Shown piece after piece: positions 33,213-46,058 of a stretch of DNA of 51,989 nt. The position numbers and the translations under genes were made by a program. Positions within the stretch are counted from its first letter, which is position 1, and the number at the start of each line of letters is the position of its first letter. The stretch is from positions 1 to 51,989 of the forward strand of contig JAJTDK010000004.1 in NCBI GenBank assembly GCA_021300495.1, in the 5' to 3' direction. The notes below the pieces were generated by a model. It saw only the letters and a list, made by a program, of their open reading frames with translations, did no database searches and had not been told where the DNA came from. This DNA is from Limnohabitans sp. (GTDB lineage Bacteria > Pseudomonadota > Gammaproteobacteria > Burkholderiales > Burkholderiaceae_C).

Positions 33213-33662
33213 TCACCCCTTGCCCGTTGATCCATAACCACCTTCACCACGTTCGCTGGGCGCATCAAACTCTGTGACCACCTTGAATGTGGCCTGCACC
33301 ACAGGCACGATGACCATTTGTGCAATCCGCTCCATGGGTTGAATGGTAAAGGCCTCTTGACTTCGATTCCAGCAACTGACCATGAGCGGCCCCTGATAAT
33401 CGCTGTCGATCAAGCCCACCAAATTGCCCAGCACAATGCCGTGCTTGTGACCCAAGCCAGAGCGCGGCAAAAGCATGGCGGCATAAGCAGGGTCTTTGAT
33501 GTACACAGACAACCCGGTGGAAATGAGTTGCCATGCGTTGGGTTGCAGGGTGATAGGGGCATCCAAACAAGCCCGTAAATCCAGCCCCGCACTGCCCGGC
33601 GTGGCGTAAGCTGGCAATTGATCGGCCATGCGGGCATCCAAAATTTTCAAGTCAACATTCAT
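33213..33662 (-). CDS. dut: Deoxyuridine 5'-triphosphate nucleotidohydrolase
   Basis: A 149-residue trimeric dUTPase that hydrolyses dUTP to dUMP, keeping uracil out of DNA and feeding dTMP synthesis. All five motifs are seen: [43 protein letters not shown], and the C-terminal [12 protein letters not shown] arm. The start at 33662 ([12 protein letters not shown]) fits the family better than a TTG five codons upstream. It follows coaBC by 45 bases, the usual neighbour in proteobacteria. Confidence 0.96.
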   Translation of the reverse strand: MNVDLKILDARMADQLPAYATPGSAGLDLRACLDAPITLQPNAWQLISTGLSVYIKDPAYAAMLLPRSGLGHKHGIVLGNLVGLIDSDYQGPLMVSCWNRSQEAFTIQPMERIAQMVIVPVVQATFKVVTEFDAPSERGEGGYGSTGKG

Positions 33663-33707
33663 CGTCGTGAGATCCAAATTAAGGGAGAGGTCAGTGCTTG
33701 AATCGGC

Positions 33708-34937
33708 TTAATTGCGTGAGTGATTTTTACCCATTCGGCTGGCTATTTCTTTCACCAAGTCTTGCGCCAGATGCGTCTTGGTGTCGCGCGGCATCTCTTT
33801 GGCACCCGTGGCATCAACCAACAGCAAAGCGTTGTCGTCTTGACCAAATGTAGACGGACCAATGTTTCCCACCAACAAAGGCACATCTTTGCGCACCCGT
33901 TTGGCTGTGGCTTGGGCCAACAAATCATGGCTTTCAGCTGCAAAGCCTACGCAAAACAAATCGCCACTTTGCGCCCGAGCTGATCTGGCAACAGAGGCCA
34001 AAATGTCTGGGTTTTCCACAAAACTCAATTCAGGGGTGTCGCCCGAGCCATCTTTTTTAATCTTGTGATCCGCTGCTTGGCCGGGTCGCCAGTCGGCCAC
34101 GGCTGCGGCAGAAATAAAAATCGTGGCCGATTGAACTGCCAGTTCAACGGCGTCGCGCATTTGCATGGCCGACAAAACATCGACCCGTTGTATGCCACTG
34201 GGCGTTGACAAACTCACAGGTCCCGCAATGAGCGAGACTTTGGCGCCCGCATGATGGGCGGCCTTGGCAATGGCAAAACCCATTTTGCCGCTGGACAAAT
34301 TGGTGATGCCCCGAACGGGATCGATGGCCTCGTAGGTGGGGCCGGCTGTAATGAGCACATGCTGGCCTTGAAGCACTTTGGGGGTCCAAAAGGAGAGCAA
34401 TTCATCCACAATTTCCTCGGCTTCGAGCATGCGGCCATCACCCGTTTCGCCGCAGGCCTGATCGCCTTGCCCTACGTTCAACACATGCGCACCATCGGCC
34501 TTGAGTTGGGCCACATTTCGCTGGGTTGCCGGGTGGGCCCACATTTCGCGGTTCATGGCAGGCGCCAAAATCAAGGGTACTGTTTGCAGGGGTCGAGCCA
34601 AGCACATGAGGCTGAGCAGTTCATCGGCTTTGCCGTGAATGAGTTTGGCCATGAAATCGGCACTTGCAGGGGCAATCAAGATGGCATCGGCATCGCGACT
34701 TAAATTGATGTGCGCCATGTTGTTGCCCTCGCGCGCATCCCATTGCGAGGTAAAAACAGGCTGGCCCGACAAGGCTTGCATGGTGACGGGGGTGATGAAC
34801 TGCGCGGCAGATTCGGTCATGACCACCTGCACTTTGGCACCTACTTTCACCAAGGAACGACACAACTCGGCCGCCTTGTAGCAGGCAATGCCGCCAGTGA
34901 GTCCTAAAACAATGCGTTTTCCGTGCAAATCGTTCAT
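33708..34937 (-). CDS. coaBC: Bifunctional phosphopantothenoylcysteine decarboxylase/phosphopantothenate-cysteine ligase
   Basis: A 409-residue enzyme for two steps of coenzyme A synthesis. The N-terminal CoaC half binds FMN (LGLTGGIACYKAAELCRSL), has the active-site His in MAHINLSRDADA, the PAMN motif in ILAPAMNREMW, and the Cys of QACGETGDGRM. The C-terminal CoaB half starts near VLITAGPTYEAIDPVRGITN and has SSGKMGFAIAKAA and FISAAAVADWRP. The start at 34937 is chosen by family alignment over one 22 codons upstream, which would reach into the divergent pyrG promoter. No clear ribosome site is visible. dut lies downstream. Confidence 0.96.
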   Translation of the reverse strand: MNDLHGKRIVLGLTGGIACYKAAELCRSLVKVGAKVQVVMTESAAQFITPVTMQALSGQPVFTSQWDAREGNNMAHINLSRDADAILIAPASADFMAKLIHGKADELLSLMCLARPLQTVPLILAPAMNREMWAHPATQRNVAQLKADGAHVLNVGQGDQACGETGDGRMLEAEEIVDELLSFWTPKVLQGQHVLITAGPTYEAIDPVRGITNLSSGKMGFAIAKAAHHAGAKVSLIAGPVSLSTPSGIQRVDVLSAMQMRDAVELAVQSATIFISAAAVADWRPGQAADHKIKKDGSGDTPELSFVENPDILASVARSARAQSGDLFCVGFAAESHDLLAQATAKRVRKDVPLLVGNIGPSTFGQDDNALLLVDATGAKEMPRDTKTHLAQDLVKEIASRMGKNHSRN

Positions 34938-34961
34938 GTTTGGCAATGTAGCAGATCGTGA

Positions 34962-36683
<1,722 letters not shown>

Positions 36684-36719
36684 GTCGCGTCGACAACTCA
36701 GAGAAAAACCTGGAATACC

Positions 36720-38871
<2,152 letters not shown>

Positions 38872-38893
38872 TATTTCCAGATAGCCCTTTTCG

Positions 38894-39175
38894 ATGCTCA
38901 TGGACAACCGCTTACTGCCAGCCGCCTTGATCGCTCTGCTGCTTATATTGCAGGGGCAGATTTGGCTTGGCAAAGGCAGTGTGCCCACAGTCATCGACCT
39001 TGAGTACAAAATTAAAGAACAAAACGAGTTGAATGCCAAAGCCAAGCGCATCAATGGCCAACTCAACTCCGAAGTGAACGACCTCAAAGAAGGTTTGAAC
39101 ACGGTTGAAGAGCGGGCCCGCCATGAACTCGGCATGGTCAAGGCCAACGAGATTTTTGTTCAAATCGAAAAATGA
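38894..39175 (+). CDS. ftsB: Cell division protein FtsB
   Basis: A 93-residue bitopic protein with one membrane helix (about residues 8-24) followed by a periplasmic coiled coil (VIDLEYKIKEQNELNAKAKR and on) and a C-terminal ARHELGMVKANEIFVQ, the usual FtsB contact region. It acts with FtsL and FtsQ to switch on septal peptidoglycan synthesis. ATG at 38894 or 38900 are both possible starts. Its stop overlaps the pnuC start as ATGA, which links a division gene with NAD salvage by translation. Confidence 0.93.
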   Translation: MLMDNRLLPAALIALLLILQGQIWLGKGSVPTVIDLEYKIKEQNELNAKAKRINGQLNSEVNDLKEGLNTVEERARHELGMVKANEIFVQIEK

Positions 39176-39774
39176 TCAATCCGGTCGAATTGGCCGGCTT
39201 CGTTTTGTCGTTGGCAATGGTTTATTGCAACATCAAAGAAATTCACTGGGGATGGCCTCTGGCCATTTTGAGTTCTCTGCTGTATGGAACAGTTTTCTGG
39301 AACAGCCAACTTTATGGTGAAGCCTGTTTGCAAATCATGTTCGTTCTGACAGCGGCTTGGGGTTGGCAACAGTGGCTTAGAGGAAGCGCCTCAGCCCCAA
39401 TAGGCACTGATGCAGAGGTAAGCCCAGCGCCATTTGCAAAAGCAAAGCTTTGCGTGAGTGGCTTACAGGCTTCTGAGCGACGTGTTGCCTTCATTGCCAC
39501 CTTGTTGGCTTGGCCTTCCTTGTCATTTTTTCTGCATCGCTACACCGACAGTGATGTGGCTGTTTGGGATGGCTTGGTCACGGCACTGAGTTTGTTGGGG
39601 CAATATTTATTGGGTCGCAAAAAAATTGAAACTTGGTGGGTCTGGATGCTTGTCAATGTTCTCACCGTTGGCCTGATGATCGAAAAGTCTTTGTGGTTGA
39701 CAGCCGTGCTGTATGGCATTTTTGCCGTGCTCAGTTACATCGGCCTTCAAGCTTGGCGTCGCCATGAGCACTAG
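39172..39774 (+). CDS. pnuC: Nicotinamide riboside transporter PnuC-like
   Basis: A 200-residue inner-membrane protein with about seven helices. PnuC features include EIHWGWPLAILSSLLYGTVFW near residue 22 (given in part), LYGEACLQIMFVLTAAWGWQQW, and the later GQYLLGRKKIETWWVWMLVN. It moves nicotinamide riboside by facilitated diffusion, trapped by phosphorylation. The next gene is an NadR-like kinase and starts 11 bases before the pnuC stop, so transporter and trapping kinase are tightly coupled. Confidence 0.93.
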   Translation: MINPVELAGFVLSLAMVYCNIKEIHWGWPLAILSSLLYGTVFWNSQLYGEACLQIMFVLTAAWGWQQWLRGSASAPIGTDAEVSPAPFAKAKLCVSGLQASERRVAFIATLLAWPSLSFFLHRYTDSDVAVWDGLVTALSLLGQYLLGRKKIETWWVWMLVNVLTVGLMIEKSLWLTAVLYGIFAVLSYIGLQAWRRHEH

Positions 39775-40465
39775 GGTCATTCGAGTTGCGCTGCTGGGCG
39801 CAGAAAGCACTGGCAAAACCAGCTTGAGTCAGTACATCACCGAGGCCTTGTTGGCGCAAGGGCAGATGGCAACTTACGTTCCCGAAGTACTGCGCGAGTG
39901 GTGCCATATGTATGGCCGAACACCTGCTTTTCATGAGCAACGCGATATTGCCAAGCAACAAGCAGAGCGAATTTTTTCGATTCAAGAAGGCTGGGTCATT
40001 GCCGACACCACGCCTTTGATGACCGCCGTTTACAGCGACTATGTATTTAAAGACCCGTCTTTGTACGATGAGGCTCTTGGGCTACAAGCCCAATTTGATT
40101 TAACGCTGGTCATGGGACTCGACGTGGCATGGGTGCCAGACGGTTTACAGCGCGATGGCGAGCATGTGCGGCAACCAGTGGACAGTCTCATTCGGCAGGC
40201 CATGGCAAAGAAGCAACTGCCATTCAAAGTCATTTATGGTCAAGACCAGGCAAGGCTCAATGCTGCATTGCTGGCCATCAGCCAAGGCATCTCGAATCTC
40301 AATGAGCCGCTAGATTTAAAATTTTCGGTGCCCGGCTTGCAGCTCACACAGACTCAAAGGGAAGTAAGTCAATACGGCTTAAACCAAGGTAAAACAGCTT
40401 GGCGATGCGATTTGTGCAGCGACTCAGATTGCGAGCACAGACTGTTCAGCGACCTGCTGAAATAA
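39764..40465 (+). CDS. NadR-like nicotinamide riboside kinase with Cys-rich tail
   Basis: A 233-residue P-loop kinase. The Walker A motif GAESTGKTSL is at residues 12-21, as in the ribosylnicotinamide kinase domain of NadR. YVPEVLREWCHMYGRTP, IADTTPLMTAVYSDYVF and LRQPVDSLIRQ-like segments follow the same domain. There is no DNA-binding or adenylyltransferase domain. The last 20 residues add C215-DL-C218-SDSD-C223-E-H225, a possible zinc site not expected in the kinase. It should phosphorylate nicotinamide riboside imported by PnuC. The start at 39764 lies inside the pnuC 3' end. The nearest alternative is a generic AAA-type nucleotide kinase. Confidence 0.85.
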   Translation: MSTRVIRVALLGAESTGKTSLSQYITEALLAQGQMATYVPEVLREWCHMYGRTPAFHEQRDIAKQQAERIFSIQEGWVIADTTPLMTAVYSDYVFKDPSLYDEALGLQAQFDLTLVMGLDVAWVPDGLQRDGEHVRQPVDSLIRQAMAKKQLPFKVIYGQDQARLNAALLAISQGISNLNEPLDLKFSVPGLQLTQTQREVSQYGLNQGKTAWRCDLCSDSDCEHRLFSDLLK

Positions 40466-40471
40466 AGCCTG

Positions 40472-41461
40472 CTAGTGAAGCGCAGGACCCGTGGGAGGTG
40501 CCGCTTCAGGTTGCGTAAAAAGGCTGGCTGCGTCCACAGGATCAAATTGATACTGCGCACCGCAGAACTCGCAAGCCACCTCAATGTTTTCGCGCTCTGA
40601 CAAAATACTCTCGGCTTCTGCCACGCCTAAGCTCTTGATCATGCGCCCTACTCTTTCGCGGCTGCAACTGCATTGAAAACGCGGACCTGCATCGCCAAGC
40701 AGCGGCTCAAATCGCAGCAGCGGCTCTTCCCAGAACAAGCGGTGCAACACCGTCTCTACATCCAAGCCTAGCAGTTCTTCAGGCTTCAAACTTTTGGACA
40801 AGATAGAAATACGGTTGTAGTCTTCATCATTGCCCAATGCCGATTCACGCTCGACTGAATCGTAGCGTCCGGCCAAATTGCCAACCCCCTCCAAAGGCAA
40901 TCTTTGAATGAGCAAACCAGCAGCCACTTTTGAGTTGGCGGCCAACACCAAGGTGGTGTCGAGTTGCTCAGACTGCAGCATGTAATGCTCTAGCACTTCA
41001 CTTAACTTTTCTAATTTTTCTTTGTGATCGCCAAACAAGGGCACCACGCCCTGATAAGGCTGCTGACCCGGCAACCGCTCTAAAGGATCAAGGGTAATGG
41101 CACAACGCCCTTCGTTGTTGACATTGACCATCTGACTCAAGGAAGCCTGCGGCAACACCTCACCTTGGACCGTAGCCGTGGCACGAAATCCGAAATCGGG
41201 CTGCACTTCCACCACAGACAACTTAACAGGCCCGTCGCCAAACACTTGTAGCACCAAAGCACCATTGAATTTGATGTTGGCCTGCATCAGCACAGCGGCT
41301 GCCGACATTTGACCTAACAACTCCGAGACGGGCTCTGGGTAAGCGCCGGTTTCCGTGTTGGCAGATCGCCTTTGAAGAACCTCCCACCAGGAATCGGTTA
41401 ATCGAACAATGGCACCGCGAACAGGTAAGCCTTCGAATAAAAATTTATGAAGTTCAGACAA
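40472..41461 (-). CDS. hslO: Redox-regulated chaperone Hsp33
   Basis: A 329-residue cytoplasmic holdase. It begins [20 protein letters not shown], as in known Hsp33 proteins, and has the C-terminal zinc switch C264-S-C266 with C297-EF-C300. When these Cys are oxidised the zinc is lost and the protein unfolds to bind unfolding clients. The start is TTG at 41461; no other start in this frame keeps the conserved N-terminus. It overlaps the end of the gamma-carbonic anhydrase gene by eight bases, so translation is likely coupled. A Pro/Ala-rich tail of about 14 residues follows the zinc domain. Confidence 0.95.
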   Translation of the reverse strand: MSELHKFLFEGLPVRGAIVRLTDSWWEVLQRRSANTETGAYPEPVSELLGQMSAAAVLMQANIKFNGALVLQVFGDGPVKLSVVEVQPDFGFRATATVQGEVLPQASLSQMVNVNNEGRCAITLDPLERLPGQQPYQGVVPLFGDHKEKLEKLSEVLEHYMLQSEQLDTTLVLAANSKVAAGLLIQRLPLEGVGNLAGRYDSVERESALGNDEDYNRISILSKSLKPEELLGLDVETVLHRLFWEEPLLRFEPLLGDAGPRFQCSCSRERVGRMIKSLGVAEAESILSERENIEVACEFCGAQYQFDPVDAASLFTQPEAAPPTGPALH

Positions 41462-41978
41462 TTTTTTTCAAACCCGATTGAAAGCGATGCGCGTTCTCGA
41501 TGTAATGCTTGGCAGACATGCGCAAGCCTTGAATTTGTTCAGGCGTTAGTTCGCGAACCACTTTGGCAGGCGAACCCATGATCATGGAGCCATCGGGAAA
41601 CTCTTTGCCCTCGGTCACCAAAGAACCTGCGCCCACCAAACAGTTTTTGCCTATTTTGGCGCCATTCAAAACCACAGCACCAATGCCAATGAGCGATTCA
41701 TCGCCAATGGTGCACCCGTGCAACATGACTTGATGGCCAACCGTGACATGTTTACCCACGGTCAGAGGCTTGCCAACGTCTGCATGCAGCACGCTACAGT
41801 CTTGGATATTTGACCCTTCGCCAATGTGAATGGTTTCTGTATCGCCCCGAATGACGGTGCCAAACCAAACGCTGGCATTAACGCCCAAGGTCACTGCCCC
41901 CATGACTTGAGCGCTATCGGCGACCCATGCCCCCTCAGCCAATTCAGGTTGTTTGCCGTCTAATGAATAAATAGCCAT
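41454..41978 (-). CDS. Gamma-carbonic anhydrase-like protein
   Basis: A 174-residue left-handed beta-helix protein with hexapeptide repeats (for example [20 protein letters not shown]). The His ligands expected for zinc are in CSVLHADVG and [10 protein letters not shown]. It ends with a helix carrying [15 protein letters not shown]. Members form trimers; some hydrate carbon dioxide, others (YrdA/PaaY-like) are of unclear use. The start at 41978 gives the family N-terminus [13 protein letters not shown] and has AGGA upstream. hslO follows with overlap, and a DUF455 gene is divergent 58 bases away. Confidence 0.92.
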   Translation of the reverse strand: MAIYSLDGKQPELAEGAWVADSAQVMGAVTLGVNASVWFGTVIRGDTETIHIGEGSNIQDCSVLHADVGKPLTVGKHVTVGHQVMLHGCTIGDESLIGIGAVVLNGAKIGKNCLVGAGSLVTEGKEFPDGSMIMGSPAKVVRELTPEQIQGLRMSAKHYIENAHRFQSGLKKIV

Positions 41979-42036
41979 TGGAGTCCTCTCAATTTGGGGC
42001 GCAAAGCCTACATTGTAGGCAAGCCTAAAATAGCGC

Positions 42037-42861
42037 ATGGCGACCGCAGAATTAGCCCCACACCTCACACATCCCGCTCACTTGAGGCAGGCTGTTTTGG
42101 CCCCATTGTTGGCGCAAAATGCCGTTCAAAAGGCGGAGTTGACCTTGTCTCTCAAAGAAGACATGCCCATCTTTGTCGATGTGGTGGTGCAAGACCCCGG
42201 CGGCATTCCTGGGCGGCCTGCGAAGCCAGAGCTGGTGTCGCACACCGCATTGAAGTCAAAACCTTTGACCACCCCCGAAGGCAGGGCTGTCTTGCTTCAC
42301 GCCATTGCCCACATTGAACTCAATGCCATCGATTTGGCTTTGGATGTGGTGTGGCGCTTTCAGGGCATGCCTGCTGATTTTTACAAAGACTGGGTTCAAA
42401 TTGCCAAAGAAGAAGCCAAGCATTTTTTGCTTCTTCAAAAGCATTTGGTCAGCATGGGTTTTGACTATGGCGACTTTCCGGCTCATCACTCCCTTTGGGA
42501 AATGGCAGAACGAACACGCACCGATATTTTGGCTCGCATAGGGCTTGTGCCACGCACCATGGAGGCGCGCGGGCTCGATGCCTCACCCGGCGTGAGAAAT
42601 AAATTAATCAGCGCAGGTGACCTGGCAGCTGGTCGCATTTTGGACATTATTTTGAAAGATGAAATTGGTCATGTTGCAGCGGGCAATCGCTGGTACCGAC
42701 ATGTCTGCCAAGAAAGAGGGCTAGACCCGATTGGCACTTATCGCGACTTGATCAAACAATACGACGCGCCCAAACTGAAGTCGCCTTACAACCTAGAAGC
42801 CAGACGCCTGGCAGGCTTCGAGGAAGAAGAGTTGATTTATTTAGCAGCCAATGGCTTGTAA
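42037..42861 (+). CDS. DUF455 ferritin-like protein
   Basis: A 274-residue helical protein of the DUF455/ferritin-like group. The candidate di-metal ligands lie in [14 protein letters not shown] near residue 90, [14 protein letters not shown] near 128, and [16 protein letters not shown] near 207, giving Glu-x2-His-type pairs. It also has [20 protein letters not shown] near the N-terminus. The function is unknown; the fold is shared with MiaE-like oxygenases. It is divergent from the gamma-carbonic anhydrase gene. Confidence 0.88.
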   Translation: MATAELAPHLTHPAHLRQAVLAPLLAQNAVQKAELTLSLKEDMPIFVDVVVQDPGGIPGRPAKPELVSHTALKSKPLTTPEGRAVLLHAIAHIELNAIDLALDVVWRFQGMPADFYKDWVQIAKEEAKHFLLLQKHLVSMGFDYGDFPAHHSLWEMAERTRTDILARIGLVPRTMEARGLDASPGVRNKLISAGDLAAGRILDIILKDEIGHVAAGNRWYRHVCQERGLDPIGTYRDLIKQYDAPKLKSPYNLEARRLAGFEEEELIYLAANGL

Positions 42862-42883
42862 GCCAACCCACTGAAAGTAATTC

Positions 42884-43988
42884 ATGCAAATTAACCATAG
42901 CTTCAAGGGATTTCCTGGCCATCACACGCCCGTCGATATTTCAGAAGTTGGATTGCAAAAGTGGAATGTGCTGAAGGGTGACTTGCCATTGCCATTGGCC
43001 GTCATCAAAGAAAAAGCCCTTCAGCATAATTTGCATTGGATGAAAGATTTTTGCGAAAAACGCCAATTGGACATCGCGCCCCACGGCAAAACAACCATGT
43101 CACCAGAGTTGTACGCACGGCAAGTAGAGGCTGGCGCTTGGGGCATCAGCTTTGCCAACGTCTTTCAAGCAAGTTTAGGAATTCGGCACGGCATTCAACG
43201 CATCATCATTGCCAATCAAGTTTATCAACATGCCGATCTGGAAGCACTGAGTGTTTTGCTGGAAACTTATCCCGACGTTCGGGTTTATTTTTTGGTGGAC
43301 TCGGCAGAGCAAATTGATGCCATTCAAAAGTGGCGATCGGCGAGTCGATCCAACATCGCTTTCACCGTATTGATTGAGCTTGGCATAGAAGGCAAACGGA
43401 CGGGTTGCCGAGAGCACTCACAGGCCATGGCTTTGGCCCGAATCATCAAAGCCACCTCTGGGCTTTTGCTGTGTGGCATTGAATGCTATGAAGGCGCATT
43501 GGCCACCTGCAACCATGAACACGATCAAGCATCGGTCACGGCCCTCATGGGCCGGGTCCAACAACTGGCCATCGCCTGTGAAAAAGAAAATTTATTTGAA
43601 AACGACGAAATTCTTTTAACGGCCGGCGGCTCTGCCATCTTTGACCTCGTAGCTCAGCACCTCAAACCCCAACTTAACTTACCCACCAGAGGCATTTTGA
43701 GGTCTGGCTGCTACCTCACGCACGACCATGTGCAATATCGCAAGATGCTCCAACTTGGGCGATCAAGAGGTCTCAGGGGTGCCATCTCATTGGGAAATCA
43801 CGGCCTTGAACGATCAACACGCCTACCTTCAATTCAACCCAGCAGCTTCTGTATCAGAGCAGCCCCATGTGGGGCAATTGATTGGCAGCGGCATTTCGCA
43901 CCCTTGCACCACATTTGACAAGTGGCGGTGGATGCCGATTGTCGATGATCACTACGCAGTCATGAGCGCTGTTTCTATTCGCTTCTAG
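42884..43988 (+). pseudogene. Broken PLP-dependent D-amino acid deaminase/D-threonine aldolase-like gene (COG3616 type)
   Basis: The first reading frame gives a good N-terminal alanine-racemase-like barrel: PLPLAVIKEKALQHNLHWMK, then IAPHGKTTMSPELYARQ with the PLP Lys, and on to RSGCYLTHDHVQYRKM. From about 43745 that frame becomes nonsense and stops at 43918. The family C-terminus continues in another frame (SHWEITALNDQHAYLQF and GSGISHPCTTFDKWRWMPIV), ending at 43988. About 50 residues normally found between these parts are absent, so the gene has an internal deletion of roughly 150 bases that also shifts the frame. The metal-site His and Cys in ISHPC remain but are out of frame. A sequencing error alone could not explain the missing segment. 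Confidence 0.8.
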
Positions 43989-44000
43989 CCCTCGGCACTT

Positions 44001-44092
44001 CACCCATTAGGGTGATGTTGATTCACCCATTAGGGTGATGCTGATTCACCCGTTTGGCTGATCCAGTTTCACCCCCTCGGATGGTGCTTGGC
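44001..44092 (+). repeat. Four tandem copies of a 23-base unit, decaying toward xerD
   Basis: CACCC begins at 44001, 44024, 44047 and 44070, an exact 23-base period. Copies one and two differ at one base. Copies three and four keep about two thirds of the bases. In the first two copies CACCC-ATTA-GGGTG can form a hairpin. The fourth copy overlaps the stop and last codons of xerD. No T-run follows, so a simple terminator is unlikely. Confidence 0.8.
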
Positions 44093-44977
44093 GTGTAAAT
44101 TTTTCAATCTTTCACGGGCCACATGCGTGTAGATGGTGGTAGTCGAGATATCTGCGTGCCCCAGCAAGACCTGAACCGACCTTAAATCTGCACCATGGTT
44201 CAGCAGGTGTGTGGCAAACGCGTGTCTTAAGGTGTGTGGCGACAAGGGTGCTGTGATGCCAGACAACACAGCGTACTTTTTAATCAACTGCCAAAACATG
44301 ATGCGCGACATGGCTGTTCCTGCTTTGGGGCCGCTGGTGGTCACAAACAAATCGTCAGTTTGCTTGGCACACAATAAGGCACCGCGTGCGTTTTGCATGT
44401 AATCCGTCAAACTGTCTCGGGCCATATCGCCAAAAGGCACCAGTCGCTCTTTGCTGCCTTTTCCCATGATGCGAAGCACCCCCTCATTCAAAGACACATG
44501 CAAGGTTTTGAGTTTGACCAACTCGGTCACTCGCAAACCACTGGCGTACAGCAACTCCAGCATGGCTTTGTCGCGCAAACCAAGGGCGGTATTCGCATCG
44601 GGTGCAGACAGCAAGGCATCAACTTGCTCTTCCGACAAAGTTTTGGGAACTCGCAAGGCTTGCTTAGCAGCCAGCATTCTGAGAGTGGGGTCAACTTCGA
44701 CAATACGCTCACGCAGTGCCCAACGGTAATAACGTTTAAAAACCGTTAAACGCCGATTGGCTGAGGTGGCTTTGGAAAGGCTGTGGCGCGCGGCAAAATA
44801 AGCTTGCAAATGCAACTCTTGGACCGCATTGAAGGATATTCCTGAGCTTTGACTGAGCCAATCCGCCAAGGCCGTCAAATCACGGCGGTATGCGGCCAAA
44901 GTATTGGCCGACAAGCCGTCTTCTAGCCAAACCGCATCAACAAAGCGGTCGATGGCGGCTTGACTGTCAGAGCTCAT
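44069..44977 (-). CDS. xerD: Site-specific tyrosine recombinase XerD
   Basis: A 302-residue recombinase that resolves chromosome dimers at dif with XerC. The SAM-like core-binding domain is about 1-90; the catalytic domain keeps Arg149 (ASGLRVTEL), Lys173 (MGKGSKERL), His248 and Arg251 (SPHTLRHAF), His274 (LLGHADI) and Tyr283 (TTTIYTHVA). All six are intact and the length is standard. The absence of phage or integron genes around it supports a housekeeping XerD rather than an integrase. The ATG overlaps the stop of the upstream Bug receptor gene as TAATG. Confidence 0.93.
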   Translation of the reverse strand: MSSDSQAAIDRFVDAVWLEDGLSANTLAAYRRDLTALADWLSQSSGISFNAVQELHLQAYFAARHSLSKATSANRRLTVFKRYYRWALRERIVEVDPTLRMLAAKQALRVPKTLSEEQVDALLSAPDANTALGLRDKAMLELLYASGLRVTELVKLKTLHVSLNEGVLRIMGKGSKERLVPFGDMARDSLTDYMQNARGALLCAKQTDDLFVTTSGPKAGTAMSRIMFWQLIKKYAVLSGITAPLSPHTLRHAFATHLLNHGADLRSVQVLLGHADISTTTIYTHVARERLKNLHAKHHPRG

Positions 44978-45954
44978 TAGTCGAGCCGGAGTTTTTGAGT
45001 GTCCACCACATTTTTGTAGACATCAAATTCAGCTTTAATTTGAGCAGCAAACTGCTCAGGTGTGTTGGCAATGACGATAGAGCCGGTGTCTTCAATGCGC
45101 TTGCGAACAGCCGGGTCTTCTAAGGCCTTTTTCACGCCACTGCTCACCTTGTCAATCACTTCTTTAGGCAAATTCTTCGGACCCAAAATGCCGTAGTAAG
45201 CCATTCGGTTGACGGGCTCCAAACCAACTTCTTTGAACGTGGGCACATTGGGCAACTGCGCCAAACGTTGCGGTGCAGCCACCACAATGGGGATTAATTT
45301 TCCAGCCTGGATGAATGGCAATGCTGAAGGCAAGTTGTCAAAAATAATGAGCACCTGACCTGCTACCGTGTCGTTCAAAGCAGGACCTGCACCGCGGTAT
45401 GGAATGTGAGTGATAAAGACACCCGCCAAGCTTTTCCACAACTCAGTTTGCAAATGGCCGATGCCGCCAGTGCCTGAGGAAGAGTAAGAATATTTACCCG
45501 GATTTTTTTTCAGTTCAGCCAAAAAATCTTTGTAATTGCGCGCTGGGAAACTAGGGTGCACCGCGATCACATTGGGCGTGGCCGCAATGTTGATGATGGG
45601 CGTAAAGTCTGTAATGGGGTTGTACGGGTTCTTTGGATTGATGGCAGGGTTGGCTGCAGTCGTAGAAACTGTGGCCATGCCCAAAGAATAACCATCAGGC
45701 GTGGCGCGAACTGTTTCTTGAGCACCCACAACGCCGCCGCCGCCAGCCTTGTTTTCAACAATGACCGATTGTCCCAATGCTTTGCCCAAAGGGTCGGCAA
45801 TGACGCGAGCCACAATGTCGGTGGTGCCGCCAGGTGCAAAAGGAACCTGGAGCTTAATGACTTTATTGGGATAATTTTGCGCCCAAACAGGGCTGGCAGT
45901 GACACTGAAGACCACACAGACTGATGCGGTCAACAAACTTAAACGACGGTTCAT
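44977..45954 (-). CDS. Bug-family (TTT-type) substrate-binding protein
   Basis: A 325-residue periplasmic receptor. A signal peptide of about 25 residues ([20 protein letters not shown] and on) ends near VWAQ. The ligand-loop region reads [20 protein letters not shown], followed by [19 protein letters not shown]. Bug proteins bind small carboxylic acids in the periplasm, and many act without a dedicated membrane transporter, as appears so here. It is translationally coupled to xerD downstream, although no functional link is known. The promoter probably lies in the 104 bases shared with the divergent AEC transporter gene. Confidence 0.93.
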   Translation of the reverse strand: MNRRLSLLTASVCVVFSVTASPVWAQNYPNKVIKLQVPFAPGGTTDIVARVIADPLGKALGQSVIVENKAGGGGVVGAQETVRATPDGYSLGMATVSTTAANPAINPKNPYNPITDFTPIINIAATPNVIAVHPSFPARNYKDFLAELKKNPGKYSYSSSGTGGIGHLQTELWKSLAGVFITHIPYRGAGPALNDTVAGQVLIIFDNLPSALPFIQAGKLIPIVVAAPQRLAQLPNVPTFKEVGLEPVNRMAYYGILGPKNLPKEVIDKVSSGVKKALEDPAVRKRIEDTGSIVIANTPEQFAAQIKAEFDVYKNVVDTQKLRLD

Positions 45955-46058
45955 TCAAACTCCTGTAAATAACAACTTCGTATCATAAGCAATATCTAAC
46001 CCAGTTAGAGGGCAGATAGCGAGGCAGATACCGCAAAGACAAGCGTTATGCTACTGGG

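Noticed and set aside
44001-44092. Possible CRISPR array or dif site beside xerD
   Set aside because: The copies are directly adjacent with no spacers, and the sequence does not look like the 28-base dif consensus; kept only as a tandem repeat.
44069-44977. xerD as a phage or island integrase
   Set aside because: Standard XerD length and residues, no attachment-site repeats, tRNA or phage genes nearby.
45955-46058. A tRNA or small RNA gene in the gap between the Bug receptor and AEC genes
   Set aside because: I could not fold a cloverleaf or find a terminator there; it reads as a divergent promoter region.
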